DNA of 64,000 nucleotides from Euphorbia lathyris. Its lineage: Eukaryota > Streptophyta > Magnoliopsida > Malpighiales > Euphorbiaceae. Every line of letters begins with the position of its first letter. Within the stretch, counting starts at the first letter, position 1. The position numbers and the translations under genes are program-made. The stretch lies in NCBI RefSeq assembly GCF_963576675.1, contig NC_088916.1, positions 4,851,001-4,915,000 on the forward strand, written 5' to 3'. Positions 49,740 through 62,680 of this stretch are shown one piece after another. The notes beneath the pieces were generated by a model. It had not been told where the DNA came from, ran no database searches, and saw nothing but the letters and a program-made list of their open reading frames with translations.

Positions 49740-51095
49740 AAAAAAGTAAAAAATTACAGATGAAAGCAATAAACTAAATCTTTGGATTAAAACTTTATTT
49801 AACCATATGGTATCCAAAATTTTATCATTTACTTGTAATATCATTTGTACCCTCAAGTACTCCTATAAGTGACATTTGATTCATGTTGAATGAAAAATTA
49901 CCTGATTTGCTAAAATTTTCGCATGACATAATTTTTAATACGTGTCAATTATTTTAATTATTATTTTTCACATATAGACTTAATATGTGGATAATTAAGA
50001 ATTTTTTTTTTTCTTTATCCGTATATATAATGTTTATATGGAAAAAAATAATAATTAAACAATTGTCATATGTATATATAATGTATCAAACAACTATGTC
50101 ATAAGAGAAGCATAAACAAATCAGTTAAATTTTCATATAAAATGAGTTAAATGTAAATGGGTTAAATGTAGGAATATCTCAAGACGGGCAAATGTTATTA
50201 AATAATACCAACAAAATTTTGAATACCACAGAGGTCCAAATAAGCCTTTATGCTAGATCTTTTGAATATGCTAATCAAATGCTGAGACTAAAATTAAGTT
50301 TCACCTGCTCAAGAATCTTTCAAACTAAAACTAGAGTTCTAAATAGCGCAGGGTGGGAATGGGGACAGCTTCCTCCGTTCCTCTCTAGATGGGTAACCTC
50401 ATCTCATCAACATTTATAAAATGGAGAAAATACAATTTCCATCTCCGTTCGTGTGGAGATCCGCATTCCCTATTTCTTAAATTTTATTTCTCAGATCATT
50501 AGAGTCTCTATTTCCTCTCTGTTATTAAAGAGACTCTGTCCTCTCACTGCTAGTGATAACATGTATTTTAATGTCTTAAATTATTAAAAGTTAATTGCTT
50601 ATATTATTTTTAAAAAGTAGACTCTAATACAGCTAGCCAATATAATCTATAAAAAGAAGGGTAAAGTCTAAAAAAACCAATGTGTTCTCACATTTTGTCA
50701 AACTGGTATCTATAAAAAAAAAACTTTTGTCCAAACAAGAACTAAGGTTTTCATTTTGTAAAAAACGAGGATAGTTTATTTTGACACTATAGCTAAAGTT
50801 GTTTAGTACCACATTTACTAAGGAACCAAATTTTTTATTTTTCAAAATCATCGTTTTCGGAGCTTTCTCTATCTAAACATTCACTTTCTCTATCCTCACC
50901 AAACAACATCTAAATGACCTCCAAATTAAAAAGTTGAAGAATTAAAATTGCTAAAAAAAAAAAAAAAATACACATACCAGATTAACAAAAAGTAAAAACA
51001 CTGTTTTTTTACTTTAACCTAAAAAGAATTAGTATACTTAAAATACATCAATCTACTAAATATAAAACTAAACATCTAAAAATTCATTTAAACTA
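49740..51095. other. Intergenic, AT-rich, part of a GTTGCAAACGGG-like repeat
   Basis: From about 50340 a richer stretch (GCGCAGGGTGGGAATGGGGA) resembles the left half of a GTTGTAAACGGG element. Its right end could be TTTGCAACC near 52057, beyond the hAT insertion. Nothing coding. Confidence 0.4.
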
Positions 51096-51103
51096 CATGG
51101 GAA

Positions 51104-51912
51104 CATAGTTATTAAAGGCGCGCCTATGGCGCAGGCCTTAGCGCCATGGCGAGGCGCAATCGCCATGGCGCGCGCCTGGTGCGCCATTTTGCGCCAAATG
51201 CAATTGCCAAAGGCACACCAAGGCGCGCCTTGGCAATTAGAGGCAGTTATGGGCAGTTTTTTTATATATCTGGGATGAAGCACATGTTCTATTAACAAAA
51301 AATATTAAAGAGGAGAGAGATTACACGTTTTAAACTAATTAGAAGACGAAGAGACAGAGTCATTTGAAGAGTTGAAGATGAACTCGTGTTTGAAAATGAT
51401 ACTCTTAACATGGGGTTTAGTTGGTAAGGCTGCTGGAGTTGAAGAGATTGCATATAACACTAGAAGAGTAGGAAAAAAGGCTAAAGTATTATCTTCCAAG
51501 GATCGAGGAAAAGCCCATGTAGTTGTTCGAGATGAGGAGGAAGAAGAAACTGAGTTTGTTGATGAGGATGAAGAGGATCAGTTTGATGATGATGCTTTAG
51601 ATGAGGAGTGTGATAGTGATGATGAGGAGTGATGGATTTGGAGAGTTTTGATTAGGAGTAGAACTTAGGAATTAGTATTCAACTTTAAAGTTTGCTAATA
51701 TGGGGTTTATTTTTCATTTTAAATTTATTTATGCTTAAGATATTTTCATGATTTAGTATTCATTGCATTTTTATGTTAGTTTTATAGTTTTCTAATTTTT
51801 ATTTTTGTAAGTGTGCCTTGTCTCGCTATGGCGCGCGCCATCGCCGTGCGTCATGCGCCAAGGCTCCAGGACCCCTTGCGCCTTAGTGCGCCATGCGCCT
51901 TTAATAACTATG
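51104..51912 (+). mobile_element. hAT element, CATAGTTATTAAAGGCGC family
   Basis: CATAGTTATTAAAGGCGC and GCGCCTTTAATAACTATG are near-perfect ends, with a perfect 8-bp duplication, CATGGGAA (51096-51103 and 51913-51920). GCGC-rich subterminal blocks. An 86-codon frame (51372-51632) ends in an acidic tail (DEDEEDQFDDDALDEECDSD), like the C-terminal tails of plant hAT transposases. No catalytic domain. Confidence 0.9.
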
Positions 51913-52655
51913 CATGGGAAGGGGATCCATGCGAGGCAGGGAGAGAGGTTCCCACCTCTGGATCCCCACTATGGGGAAAATAAATGAAGATTCCCAGTCT
52001 TCAAAGGGGGCGAATTCCCGTCGAAGACAGATAATCCTTGGACCTTGCCCTGTTTGCAACCCTAACTAAAACACTAGCAGTAACTGACACTCGGAATAAG
52101 AACCAATTGTTGTATAAAATATACAGACTCCAAAGTTGCAAAACAGAAAGCAATTATTCCAAAAAAAAAAAAAACTGTAGATTATTAAGTGATAAAAGTA
52201 GAAGATCTAGCAAGATTAAAAGGAGCATCATTTTGGAGGATGACTATAACTGCATTAGATTTTAATAAAGCAATAGAAATCACAAAGTAGAATGAGTGTT
52301 TGGGTTCAGTTCGGAATCTCATTACCTTCTCAATACTTCTGATACATTTAAGTTGAGGTGGATGTTAGCAAATTGGATGGGAGCAACTGAAAAGACTGCA
52401 AAATAAATAAGCATTTTTGTCAAATCACTGCAGATTATATTAACCTGACATTTAAAAGAACTTACAAAATACAGAGCTTATATAAGAAGAAAAGTCGACC
52501 ATTTTAGATTGTACAACTCTTTATACTGCTACAAGTCCACTTATTTAAAAGAGACTACTCATTTAAAAGAGACTACTCATGAGAAGAGATAATAGAATCA
52601 TACATCTGATAAGTGAATCAATACTTACCTATTTCCAAAATTGATAATCGAACTG

Positions 52656-55600
52656 TCAACTTTTCGTTTGCACTTCAATTTCTCGATAGATGTGCCATTT
52701 GTTGTATCTTTGATTTGCTGGAAGAGGAGGCCTAAGTCGAGGGGCACTTGTGCATTCCAGACAGCAACATCCTCTAAAATCCTTCAGACAGTCCATACAG
52801 CATCTGAAAAAGGTAGATTCAAAGTTTCCAATCAATATGACAGTTTTTGTCAAGTGTAAAGTCTTGAAAACTGTCACGGCAATTTGATTTTTTGTACGCA
52901 TGCAAGTATAACATCCCAAAATTTTCAAAATGTTTGCTTCTATTCATAGCTTACCAACATTTGGGCTTTAAATAAGGTAATACAGCAAGGCATAGTTATT
53001 AAAGGCGCAAGGGGGGTCCTGGAGCCTTGGCACAAGGCGCAACTTAAGGCGCGCGCCCGAGCGACTTGAGGCGCACAAAAAAAATATCATAAATTCATAA
53101 TACTAGTCACAAATAATCACAAATAGTCAAATAACAACAATAAAACCATAAAATGCATGAGTTAAGTTCTAGTTAACTACTAAGGCATGAGTTAACTGCT
53201 GCGATATGTGGGATAAAAACTGTAGATCTTTGTCTGTCCCTGCTTTTCTTTTATTTTCTGAACTTAAAAAACCCTAAAATACCCTAATCCTAAAATACCC
53301 TCAAAACCCTAAATATCCTCAACCCTAAGGTAGCCGAGGCGCGCGCCTGGCTTAAGGCGTACTAAGTCGCGCGCCTGACTGACCGCGCCCGCCTTTGGGC
53401 TCCAGAGGCGCTAAGGCTGGAGCCTTAGCCGAGGCGCGCCTTTAATAACTATGCAACAAGGGATAGGCCTTGGATAATGTCAAGTGAAAATATAGATTTA
53501 AAAAATTTAGACCTTTCGGAACTTATAGCACTAGTCCAAGCGTGATACTGAATAGCAGAACCGAGGATCAGGTCTTGGGCTGTAAAGATAATGAGCCTAG
53601 AGTTCTAAGGGTTTATTACAGGCGCAAGCAGGGAAGAAAGAAGTGAAGGGAACCGGAGAATAATTCAGCTGGCTTTAGCTGGTTATGAAATTTCACAGAT
53701 AGGGGTAGTGAGCTGGACATAGTTATTAAAGGCGCACAGCACACTAGCAATTTGTGCGCCTGAGGGACACAAGGCGCATTAACAAAATAAAATTTATAAA
53801 ACTATAAATTATAATATTTAAATTATAAGAAATGGGAAATTCTAAAATCAAAATGCAACAAATACTAAACTATGACAATATTCTTAATCATAACTAAATT
53901 CTAACATGGAATGAACCCCATATTCTAAATCTAAAGTTCAATTGTTCAATTAAATAGTAAACCCTAAGTTAATTGACTAATAGCTACATCTCAAGCCGTT
54001 CTTGAAATTCTCTGCACTTCACTTTCAAAAACAATTTTCTGCGCTGCTTCTTTGATCACTCTATTATTTTTCACGTATGCTATTGCTTTGTTTTTTCTCT
54101 GCTCTGTTTCCCTCTGCTTCTTTATCTCCTATATTTTTATGTTGTATGAATGTGTCTCTTCAAATTCAAGAGCATCTTTTCTTTTTTAAAATTTATTTTG
54201 GAACCTAGATGTGTCTAATCCAACAGTGAATGTTAAACTCTTTTAGAAACCCTAAAAAAGCACACATGTCATCATGACGTGCCTAGGCACACCTACAGCT
54301 TCCCCATAGGGGGTGCTGAGGCACCAAGCTTAGCACCTTGTGCGCCATGCGCCTTTGGCGCGCAGTCAGCAACTATGGAGCTGGATCTTTTTTATGTTAG
54401 TTGTCATGAATACTGAAAGCCCAAGGCACTCAGAGTACACATTCTGATGTTACTCAGAGCAATTAACTTTCTGAGAAAGGATTAAAACAACATGACATTT
54501 CATATCTTTATAATCAAGGACTATAGCCTATAGAACTTTAAGGAAACAATCTGCTAATTTTGAAACAGTAGAGACAATTAAACCTAGGAGACCTTTTTGA
54601 AATCAACCCTGGTTTTCTGTGGAACTAATCAAAATATTAGGACATGTTAAGGACTAATGAATAAAAATTAACTTATTTATCGACATTAAGGCTTTACTCA
54701 AGTCCAATCACCAATATAATACATAAGAAAGGCTCCCTTGATGGCCTATTTTATCTCAAGTTACAAAGCTAAATCCACATTTTGAATTTAGCAACAATTC
54801 CTTGTTTCAATTAGAAATTTAGTGAAGATAATAAGAAACAATGCAAAACACCTAATGGCTAAATTCAAATAAAAGGAAAAGAATAGAAGAAAATTAAAGA
54901 TAAAAGAAATAAGGGAAAAACTTACAGGAAAAGCAAGTTGCAATCTATATTTGCACAGTTTCGATGCCTCAACTCATGGACATGTGACCCACACATGTAA
55001 CAATTAGCAAATGAATATTTCTCCGAAATTTGTTGAGTTTTACTCATTCTTTTTGTATCATCAGGGTTGAAATCTGAAGGTGGAAGGGAGAGACGATCGT
55101 CAAACACAAACAAATTTCCTTCCCATTCTTTGGGACCTTCTTTATTGAGATAATGTGATACACCTCCCGACAAGGTGTACAAATTTTGAAAACCCTCTTC
55201 TCTGCCAAGCGGAATTTAACAACTTGAAATTAAAAACATGAACAAGTAAAGAAGATAAGCATAGAGAAAATCACACTGCAGCCCTAGTTTAATAAAAAAA
55301 AAACTCGACAAAAAGAAACAGTAAACACCATTACAAATCTAGTAACCAAACAAAACCAAGAGAATTGAGAGGAAATCTCAAGAGAATTTTATTGATTAAT
55401 TACCAAAGTAATACATCTCTAAGGTAAATATAGGCTAAGATAGTCCTAAGCCAAAAAGGAAAATAAAATAAAACAAATCCATATCCAATTTCAATTTGGA
55501 CTTGGCAAGCTGCAACTTGCGTAAATATAGTTTTGCGGCAACCATTGTTTTCAAAATTGAATTTGGAATTGTGAACCAATTCCAAATTGAAATGAAATTG

Positions 55601-58600
55601 CAACAAACAGCAACCAATTCTCCTAATTCCAATTGGAAATCTGTAGTCCTTCATCACCCAGCTCCACTTTCAAAGAACTCAATTCCGGATATGCCAACCT
55701 ATAATAGGAGATGTAGAGAGACAAATGTACCACATTAAAAATATTAGAATCTTTTTTCCAACTATTGTGGCATCTCAATCTTGTATACATTCGCATGAAT
55801 CCGTTCCAAAACTTTGAAAGGACCGTATTTCTTCGGTTGGAGTTTGGAACTCGCAACATGTGACAGCCTCCCTATTCTCATGTAAACCCGTACTTCATCA
55901 CCCTGCTTGAGTATTTGAAATTTTCAATATCTATCAATTCATTCAGTCACCTTGGATTCAAGCCTCTTTTTCACATCTTTATGGATTGCTTGAACTTCTT
56001 GAGCTAATTTTTCAGCAGACGAACTAAAACCGGTAGACTTAGGTAAGTTCACGAGATCTAAAGCCTGATTTAACACCTTTGTATACACCACATAGAAAGG
56101 ACTTCTCCAATGGCGCTATGAACAACACTATTATACCCAAACTCAACTTGAGTAACTGCAAAATCCCAAGTTTTTAGTTTGTCTCTACATACTCCTCTTA
56201 ACACATTGCTCAATGTTCTATTCACCACGTTAGTCTGCTCATCATTTTGTGGATGGGCTGTCTGTGCTCCTAAACTTTAGAGATGAATCAAACAACTTCT
56301 AGAGGGTTTTCAAAAAATGACTGAAGAACTTGGTATCTCTATCAGACACAATAGATTTTGAAACCCAATGTAGCCTAACAACTTCTCGAAAGAATATTTT
56401 ACAATAGATGATGCATCTACAGTTTTCTTGCAAGTAAGAAATTGTGCCATTTTAGAAAATCTATTAACTACTACAAAAATAGAATCCATACCTTTTTCTT
56501 TTGTAAATATAGACACCTATTTACATTTTGTAATATCAACTGCATCAGATGTTTGCCACAACCCAAACAAATGAGCAGACTAGGCCCTATTGGAAGCCTG
56601 GTGCTGTTTGTCTTGCCAAAATACAACAACAACAACAACAAAGCCTTAGTCCCGAAATGATTCGGGGTCGGCTAACATGAACCATCATATATAACCGTGA
56701 AATCAAGTCGTGTCAGCGACACAAATTCGCTCCCTCCACTCTGTCCTATCCACTACCATATTTTCCTCAATTCCCAGTAAACTCATATCACTCTCGATCA
56801 CCCTCCTCCAAGTTTGCTTAGGTCTTCCCCTACCCCTCACCACTACATCCCTTTGCCACTCTTCGGTTCTCCTAACCGGCGCATCAAGCGCTCTACGTCT
56901 CACATGGCCAAACCACCTTAGTCGGTTTTCTCTCATTTTATTCTCAATAGATGTGACCCCTACTTTTGTCCTAATTATTTCATTACGCACCCGGTCCTTT
57001 CTCGTGTGACCACACATCCATCTCAACATACGCATCTCCGCCACCGACATCTTATGGATGTGGCAGTGTTTCACTGCCCAACACTCCGTACCATATAACA
57101 ATGCTGGTCTAATTGCCGTCCGGTAGAATTTTCCCTTCAATCTATTAGGCATGCCGGGATCACAAAGGAAACCCGTAGCACTCTTCCACTTCGACCAACC
57201 AGCTTTAATCCTATGGGCAACATCTCCATCTACTTCTCCATCCGTTTGGATAATAGATCCTAAATACCGGAAGCAATCCGAGGCCTGAACAACTCTCCCA
57301 TCTAGGGTGATTGTCCCTGCCTCCCTACTCCTACGGCCGCTAAACTTACACTCCAAATATTCTGTCTTACTTCGACTCAACTTAAAGCCTCTAGATTCTA
57401 GAGTTTGCCTCCATAGTTCCAACTTCATCTCCACTCCTTCTTTCGTCTCATCAACCAACACAATATCATCTGCAAACAGCATGCACCATGGTATACCATC
57501 TTGAAGTGAACTTGTTAGTTCATCCATAACGATGGCAAAAAGAAATGGGCTTAGTGCGGAACCTTGATGCATTCCAATCGTAATAGGAAACTCTTCAGTC
57601 TTCCCAACACTAGTACGTACACTCGTGCATGCTCCCTCATACATGTCCTTTATGATGTCAATATATTTCCGCGAAATGTCTTTCCTTATCAAGGCCCACC
57701 AAAGTACTTCCCTTGGTACCTTATCATATGCTTTCTCCAAGTCAATGAAAAACCATATGCAAGTCTTTCTTCTTATTTCGATAGTGCTCCATTAATTGTC
57801 TCATTAGATGGATGGCTTCCATAGTTGATCTTCCCGGCATAAAGCCAAACTGGTTTTCCAAGATCTTCACCGTCCTCCTTAGCCTTTGTTCGATCACTCG
57901 CTCCTAAAGTTTCATAGTGTGACTCATTAATTTGATTCCCCGATAGTTGGCACAATCTTAGACATCGCCTTTGTTCTTATACAAAGGGATTAAGATACTT
58001 TTCCTCCATTCTGATGGCATCTTATTGTTTCTCCAAATTTTGTTGAAGAACGTCGTCAACCATTCGATTCCTCTTTCTCCCAAACATCTCCAAATCTCGA
58101 TAGGGATGCCATCCGGTCCTACTGCTTTCTTCAACTTCATCTTACTTAATGCCATTTTGACTTCACCCTTTTGAATTCTCCGCAGGCATTCATGATTTAT
58201 CATATCGTGATGGATACTTATATCTCCAACATCTTGTCTGCGATCTCCATTAAATAAGTCATCAAAATAGTACCTCCATCGTTCCTTGATATCCTTATCT
58301 CCAACTAGGACTTTCTGGTCCACATCCTTCACACATTTAACTTTTCCGAGATCTCGCGTCTTCTTATCTCTCATCCGAGCAATTCTATATATGTCTCTTT
58401 CCCCTTCTTTTGTATCCAATCTTGTATACAGATCCCGATTCACCTTTGCTCTAGCATCTCGTATGACCTTCTTTACTTCCCTTTTAGCCTCTTTGTATTT
58501 TTCGTAGTTCTCGTCACTCCTACATTTCCCCAATATTTTATAGGATTCTCGCTTACTCTTTACTGCTTGTCGTACTTCTTCTGTCCACCAAGATGTGTCC

Positions 58601-61600
58601 TTACCCGGTGGCATGCTACCTTTAAATTCCCATAGAACTTCCTTCGCTACTTCCCTTATACTATGCTCCATCTTAGTCCATATCGAATCTATATCTAAAT
58701 CCATATTACAAGTCCAAATATCTTTTTTGGCCATCTCATCCACAAATTTTTGTTGATTCTCCCCTTGCAGTTTCCACCACTTAATCCTAGTCTCCACTTG
58801 TGGTATTCGTTTTCTCATACATCTCCTATTTCGAAAATCAAGCACCACTACTCTATGTTGGGTTGTCGTACTCTCACCAGGGATCACCTTACAATCAATA
58901 TAACTCGTTCTCCAAGCACTCCTTACTAAGAAGAAGTCAATTTGGCTCGCATTACCACAACAAAATTTTAAAGGAAGTATTTAAAGTGAAAAGGGTAGAT
59001 ATGAGAAAACAATAGATACCTGAGAATGGAAGAATATACATCACAGCGAATGCCTCCAGTGCAGTACATAAATATATGTGTGCTATCTTTATCAGCATTT
59101 GCTAAAGGATCTGAAGCAATGACCTGAAGATAGAAAGAAAAAAGCTTAACTTGCATCACAAAATCCGTGAAAGCGTTATGTACCCTAAACCCTTTAGAAG
59201 TGTACAAATGTTACACTCAAGGCAGCAAGAAACAGCCTACTAGGGGCATTACTTAATTGTTTGTGATATGAGCATGTTGTTGAATTTTTCTCGTCTTGTG
59301 TGCTTTGTGTGCGGCTTGAGGTTGAAATCAAGTCCAGCTGCCCTTTGACAGTTACAAGCAGTTCTTTTATTGATTATTTATGTAATGCAGTCTGAAGGAA
59401 CAACAGTGAAGTTCCTATTTTCTCAAAAATAATTTCAGAGTTCTGAGGTTCTCTCTTAATGAGCCTCATCTCAACAGCAAACACAGGTTCTATGGTAGGA
59501 AATCATAACACAGACCTATTTTGGTTAGGAGTGTCACTACAAGCCAATCCGTAAACTGATCACAGACTTGGGACCTTACCAAAAAGACTTCTGAAATTTG
59601 TTCAGTGATAAAACTGAATAAAAAGCACTTATATGTAATCGAAAAGAACCTTAGACTCGAAGATTGAATTTAATCAGGATATCATTTTCTCATTCTGTTT
59701 GTTGCTACTCTCTTCTGATTCTCTGAACTGGTGCTAGGGTCAAACAATAAGACTAATTTTCCAGTGATGAAGGGAGTGATATGTGCTCTTTCCCATAGCT
59801 GAGGCTCAAGCTCTGTCCTCTAAAAATTTGGGCAATAATGCACCCGAGGATTTAAGTAGAAGGATGAAAGATACATAAACAAATGAAAAGAAAAATACAA
59901 TAAATAGGCAGCCTAAGATGAAACATCTCAGAGCATTATATTTCTGTATCATAGGTCATCATAAAGAAAGCAGAAACAATTATTCGAAATTAAGATCTAT
60001 TCATTTTACACTAAGAATCAGCATTCTTAACGAGAACTTCATAAAAGAAACATGTTGAAAATCTAGATTCAGAATCAAATCGTCATCTATTAGTCTATTC
60101 CTCATAACTTATAAATAAATTCGCAATACCTCCTTTTGGGATAGCCCACATGAGGTGCTTCTGAAGCAGTCTGTTTCAGGTCGTTGGGCCCCAGTGAAGT
60201 GACCAATATCCCATTCATATCCTGGTTAAAGGAACAACAGCATCTCCATTCAATCACTGAATTATGGGCACTAAATGCTGAAGGGTTTTTTCTACAAGAA
60301 TTAATATATGCAATGTAAAGCATTTAATTTATACGAGAGAATGGCAGGTACTACAAAAAATTTAATTTGAGACCGAAAAAAGGGAAGACGTCCAAATTAT
60401 GACAGCAACATATAACTCAATCTACATAAAATACAAAGAAGCTGATAGCATTCTGAAATATTGTATAGAGAACATTTGATTTAGTGTGGGTTGAGCTCAA
60501 ACCAAGTCACTAATTCTCAGCTCAAGCGCAAGCGTAAGTACACTAATTGAGTTCATGAAGTCAGTTCACATATTAGAGAACGTAGCATGATGCAAACACC
60601 ATGTATGTAGTTTAGTAATTCAAGGTGAAATACTAGTAATGTTAAAGCCTTTGAATCTTCCAAGTTCGAACCTAATGTCCATTCTGCAAAACTAATCCAT
60701 AACTGGATGTTCAATAAAGAAAGACCAATTTGAAATCTAAAATAGTCACCAGAAATGGGGGAAAACAAAAGGATATCATCCGTCAGGATCTGAGCAAGAA
60801 AGGATTTCAAGAGAAAATACTATGTACCATTTCTTACATCCAATAGAACAAAATTCGAACTGACATTTGAATTTGGGGTCCCATTAATTTCTCGTTCTGC
60901 TTCTAGCCTTTTTCTCCATTCAGATGGGGCAAGAGGTGTTGCTCTCATTGAAGAGTCCAACAAAGGGAGATGTGAAATTCCTCCTTCCAACTGACAAACA
61001 GAGATAATATTAGATAATTATACACACAAAAAATACATATATATATATCAAATTCAAAAACTACATAACACAAATAGGGGAAAATTTTGAAAATTATTAA
61101 TTGGAAAAATAGAAAAAATTCTAATAAAATTTCTCAAAGGAAAAATGGAATGCTTCACAAAAGTTTGCTTGATTGCAGCAAATATTTCTTCCTTCTAAAG
61201 AGCTATAAATGTGGGCCTAAATTGATAATAGAGAGAAAAGAGGCCCCACATATACCTATCAAAACGTGATCTTGGATGACATATAAAATACACTCCCAAG
61301 TTTCATGCTAGCCCAATTATTCAACTAAATTCAAGAAAACAACAAAAGCAGTACAGTAAGTAATATTCAACAGCATGACAAAAGTTGGATCCTAGATTGT
61401 TTAAAAAGACAAGAAAAGAAAAAGTGACTGTTATGTAAATATCTTAAACCCAAAAAAAATGAGCTTTGAACTAAATCTTGGGAGCAAAATTAGATCTTTG
61501 GCATGATAAGTTTTGATTTGAAACTCGGCTAGCATTAAATACTTTATGATCATGCAAAAAATTTAGAATAAGTTTTGAACTTCTAATTAAATAGCCTCTG

Positions 61601-62680
61601 TTTTTACAATGCACATATTATTGTTTTTGCATAAAATGATCACTATTTGATGCATAAATGAGAGAACATTCTGCTATTCAAAATAAGCTGTAATTTTACA
61701 AGCTAAGCCCTAAGTTACAGGTCCATTATGTATCCTTCATTTATTTTTTAAACATGGGTTTAAGAACGCTCAAAGCCCTTGAGCCAAGTCTATTGCATCA
61801 ATCAACCAAGAAAGAAGAAACTTTAGTTCAAGTCTAATAGGCAAACTTCTATTCAACATCTCAAGCAAATTTTTTGCTCTAAATGCCTTATCTATACTGA
61901 TGAAACTGAGAAAATACTTTAGAAAATAGGCCTCAAATTGTAAGCAACCCAGCAGTTAACCCATACTGTAATTTTAATAATACGAGTGGGCTTAAAAGTG
62001 ATCGTAGCCCTTGGCGTTAAGTCTATTACATCAATCAGCAAGCAGATAGGAAACTGAATTCAAGTTCAATAGGGTAACTCTTACTGAAGCTACCCAAGAT
62101 TTTTTTTTGCTCAAGATGAAACTGAATAAGAACGTAAAAGCAATCAATCGATCAAAATAAAAGAAAAAATAAGTACACTTATTTACTCCAAGGGCCTTTG
62201 ACTGTTCAAAAGGGCGGCCCGGTCGCATTACGCGTCCCCGCTGAGCGAGGGTCCGGGGAGGGGTCCCACCACAAGGGTGTATTGGGGGCAAGCCTTCCCT
62301 TGCCAATTTAATTGGCAAGAGGCCGCTCCTAAGACTCGAACCCGTGACCTCTGGTCACACGACAACAACGTTTTGACTGTTCATTATAAAAAAAAAAAAA
62401 AGAATGTAAAAATATAGCATCATAGGAGAGCCGAAAATGTGGATTGCAGTTAATTAATGTCAATAATGGAAAACAGCTAACAGAGTAATCAAAATGGCAT
62501 ACAAGAAGCAAAGATTAATTTAATTCTTGCCTGTACTAGTGAAGGCTTATAACGTAGCTTTAATTTTGGGAAGGCATGTCCATTACATGCTGGAGAAATC
62601 TGAACCAGTATATCTGAAAATCTAGAATCTTCTTTCAACCACTCAACATATGAAAGAGCATGTTTTGATGGTCCACTGAA
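52656..62680 (-). CDS. STR8: Rhodanese-domain protein, UPF0176/TrhO type (STR8-like), 5' part outside window
   Basis: The exons, in order, are 62680-62531, 60990-60828, 60221-60130, 59123-59020, 55201-54926 and 52803-52656. They join to 933 bp (310 aa plus TGA). They read [73 protein letters not shown], then the catalytic loop [16 protein letters not shown] (Cys156 of the visible part) and [17 protein letters not shown] Cys-rich end follows ([30 protein letters not shown]). This order matches the UPF0176 family. Its bacterial member TrhO hydroxylates tRNA U34 using oxygen; the plant member STR8 is a predicted plastid protein. The first exons with the transit peptide and N-terminal ferredoxin-like part lie past 64000. 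Intron 1 here has a GC donor. Family call firm, plant symbol probable. Confidence 0.9.
52991..53453. mobile_element. hAT MITE, CATAGTTATTAAAGGCGC family
   Basis: CATAGTTATTAAAGGCGC start and GCGCGCCTTTAATAACTATG end. Flanks CAGCAAGG (52983-52990) and CAACAAGG (53454-53461) match 7 of 8. GCGCC-rich subterminal blocks include GAGGCGCGCG. In the last intron of the rhodanese gene. Confidence 0.87.
53718..54377. mobile_element. hAT MITE, CATAGTTATTAAAGGCGC family, altered right end
   Basis: CATAGTTATTAAAGGCGC start. The right end GGCGCGCAGTCAGCAACTATG keeps the terminal AACTATG but differs inside. A perfect 8-bp duplication, GAGCTGGA, flanks it (53710-53717 and 54378-54385). Same intron as the previous element, 264 bp away. 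Confidence 0.88.
55540..56520 (-). mobile_element. gypsy integrase/3' pol remnant
   Basis: Minus-strand pieces in order: [20 protein letters not shown] (integrase core), [20 protein letters not shown] and [13 protein letters not shown], then [20 protein letters not shown] (integrase C-terminal segment). Several stops and frameshifts, no LTR visible. It lies in the rhodanese intron 55202-59019, with the RTE LINE next to it. Confidence 0.75.
56622..58962 (-). mobile_element. RTE-clade LINE, longer sister copy, inactive
   Basis: Minus-strand order: end of the endonuclease ([20 protein letters not shown]), linker, then reverse transcriptase with [29 protein letters not shown] equivalents and [10 protein letters not shown], to [16 protein letters not shown], ending in (GTT)n at 56622-56640. 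Lesions: a Gln-to-stop after NKGDV (57958), a Trp-to-stop near 57905 and a 1-base insertion near 57750, just upstream of the frame starting at 57740. It shares nearly all sequence with 19095-20955 but not that copy's two stops. It sits in a rhodanese intron in the gene's orientation. Confidence 0.9.
59130..60129. other. Rhodanese gene intron, nothing else seen
   Basis: Ordinary AT-rich intron sequence between exons 60221-60130 and 59123-59020. No element ends recognised. Confidence 0.5.
60991..62530 (-). other. Rhodanese gene GC-AG intron
   Basis: On the minus strand the exon ends GTACAG and the intron starts GCAAGAATT, which fits the AG|GCAAGT consensus of GC donors. It ends TTTGTCAG before TTGGAAGGAGG. 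The join is in phase and reproduces the expected [15 protein letters not shown]. An Au-type SINE lies inside. Confidence 0.82.
62209..62371 (-). mobile_element. Au-type SINE, nearly full length
   Basis: Minus strand: GTGACCAGAGGTCACGGGTT (B-box region), GAGTCTTAGGAGCGGCCTCT, CCCCGGACCCTCGCTCAGC and the end GGGCCGCCCTTTT. The very 5' end is lost. A perfect 12-bp duplication, TTTGACTGTTCA, flanks it (62197-62208 and 62372-62383). In the GC-AG intron of the rhodanese gene. Confidence 0.92.

Noticed and set aside
52656..52928. 90-aa ORF as an independent small Cys-rich gene
   Set aside because: The part from 52803 down is the last exon of the rhodanese gene, joined in phase after an AG acceptor. 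The upstream part is intron.
52991..53453. Telomere-like CCCTAAA repeats near 53270-53330
   Set aside because: The units are irregular (CCCTAAAATA, CCCTCAAAA, CCTAAATATCC) and lie inside a hAT MITE with clear ends, so not an interstitial telomere array.
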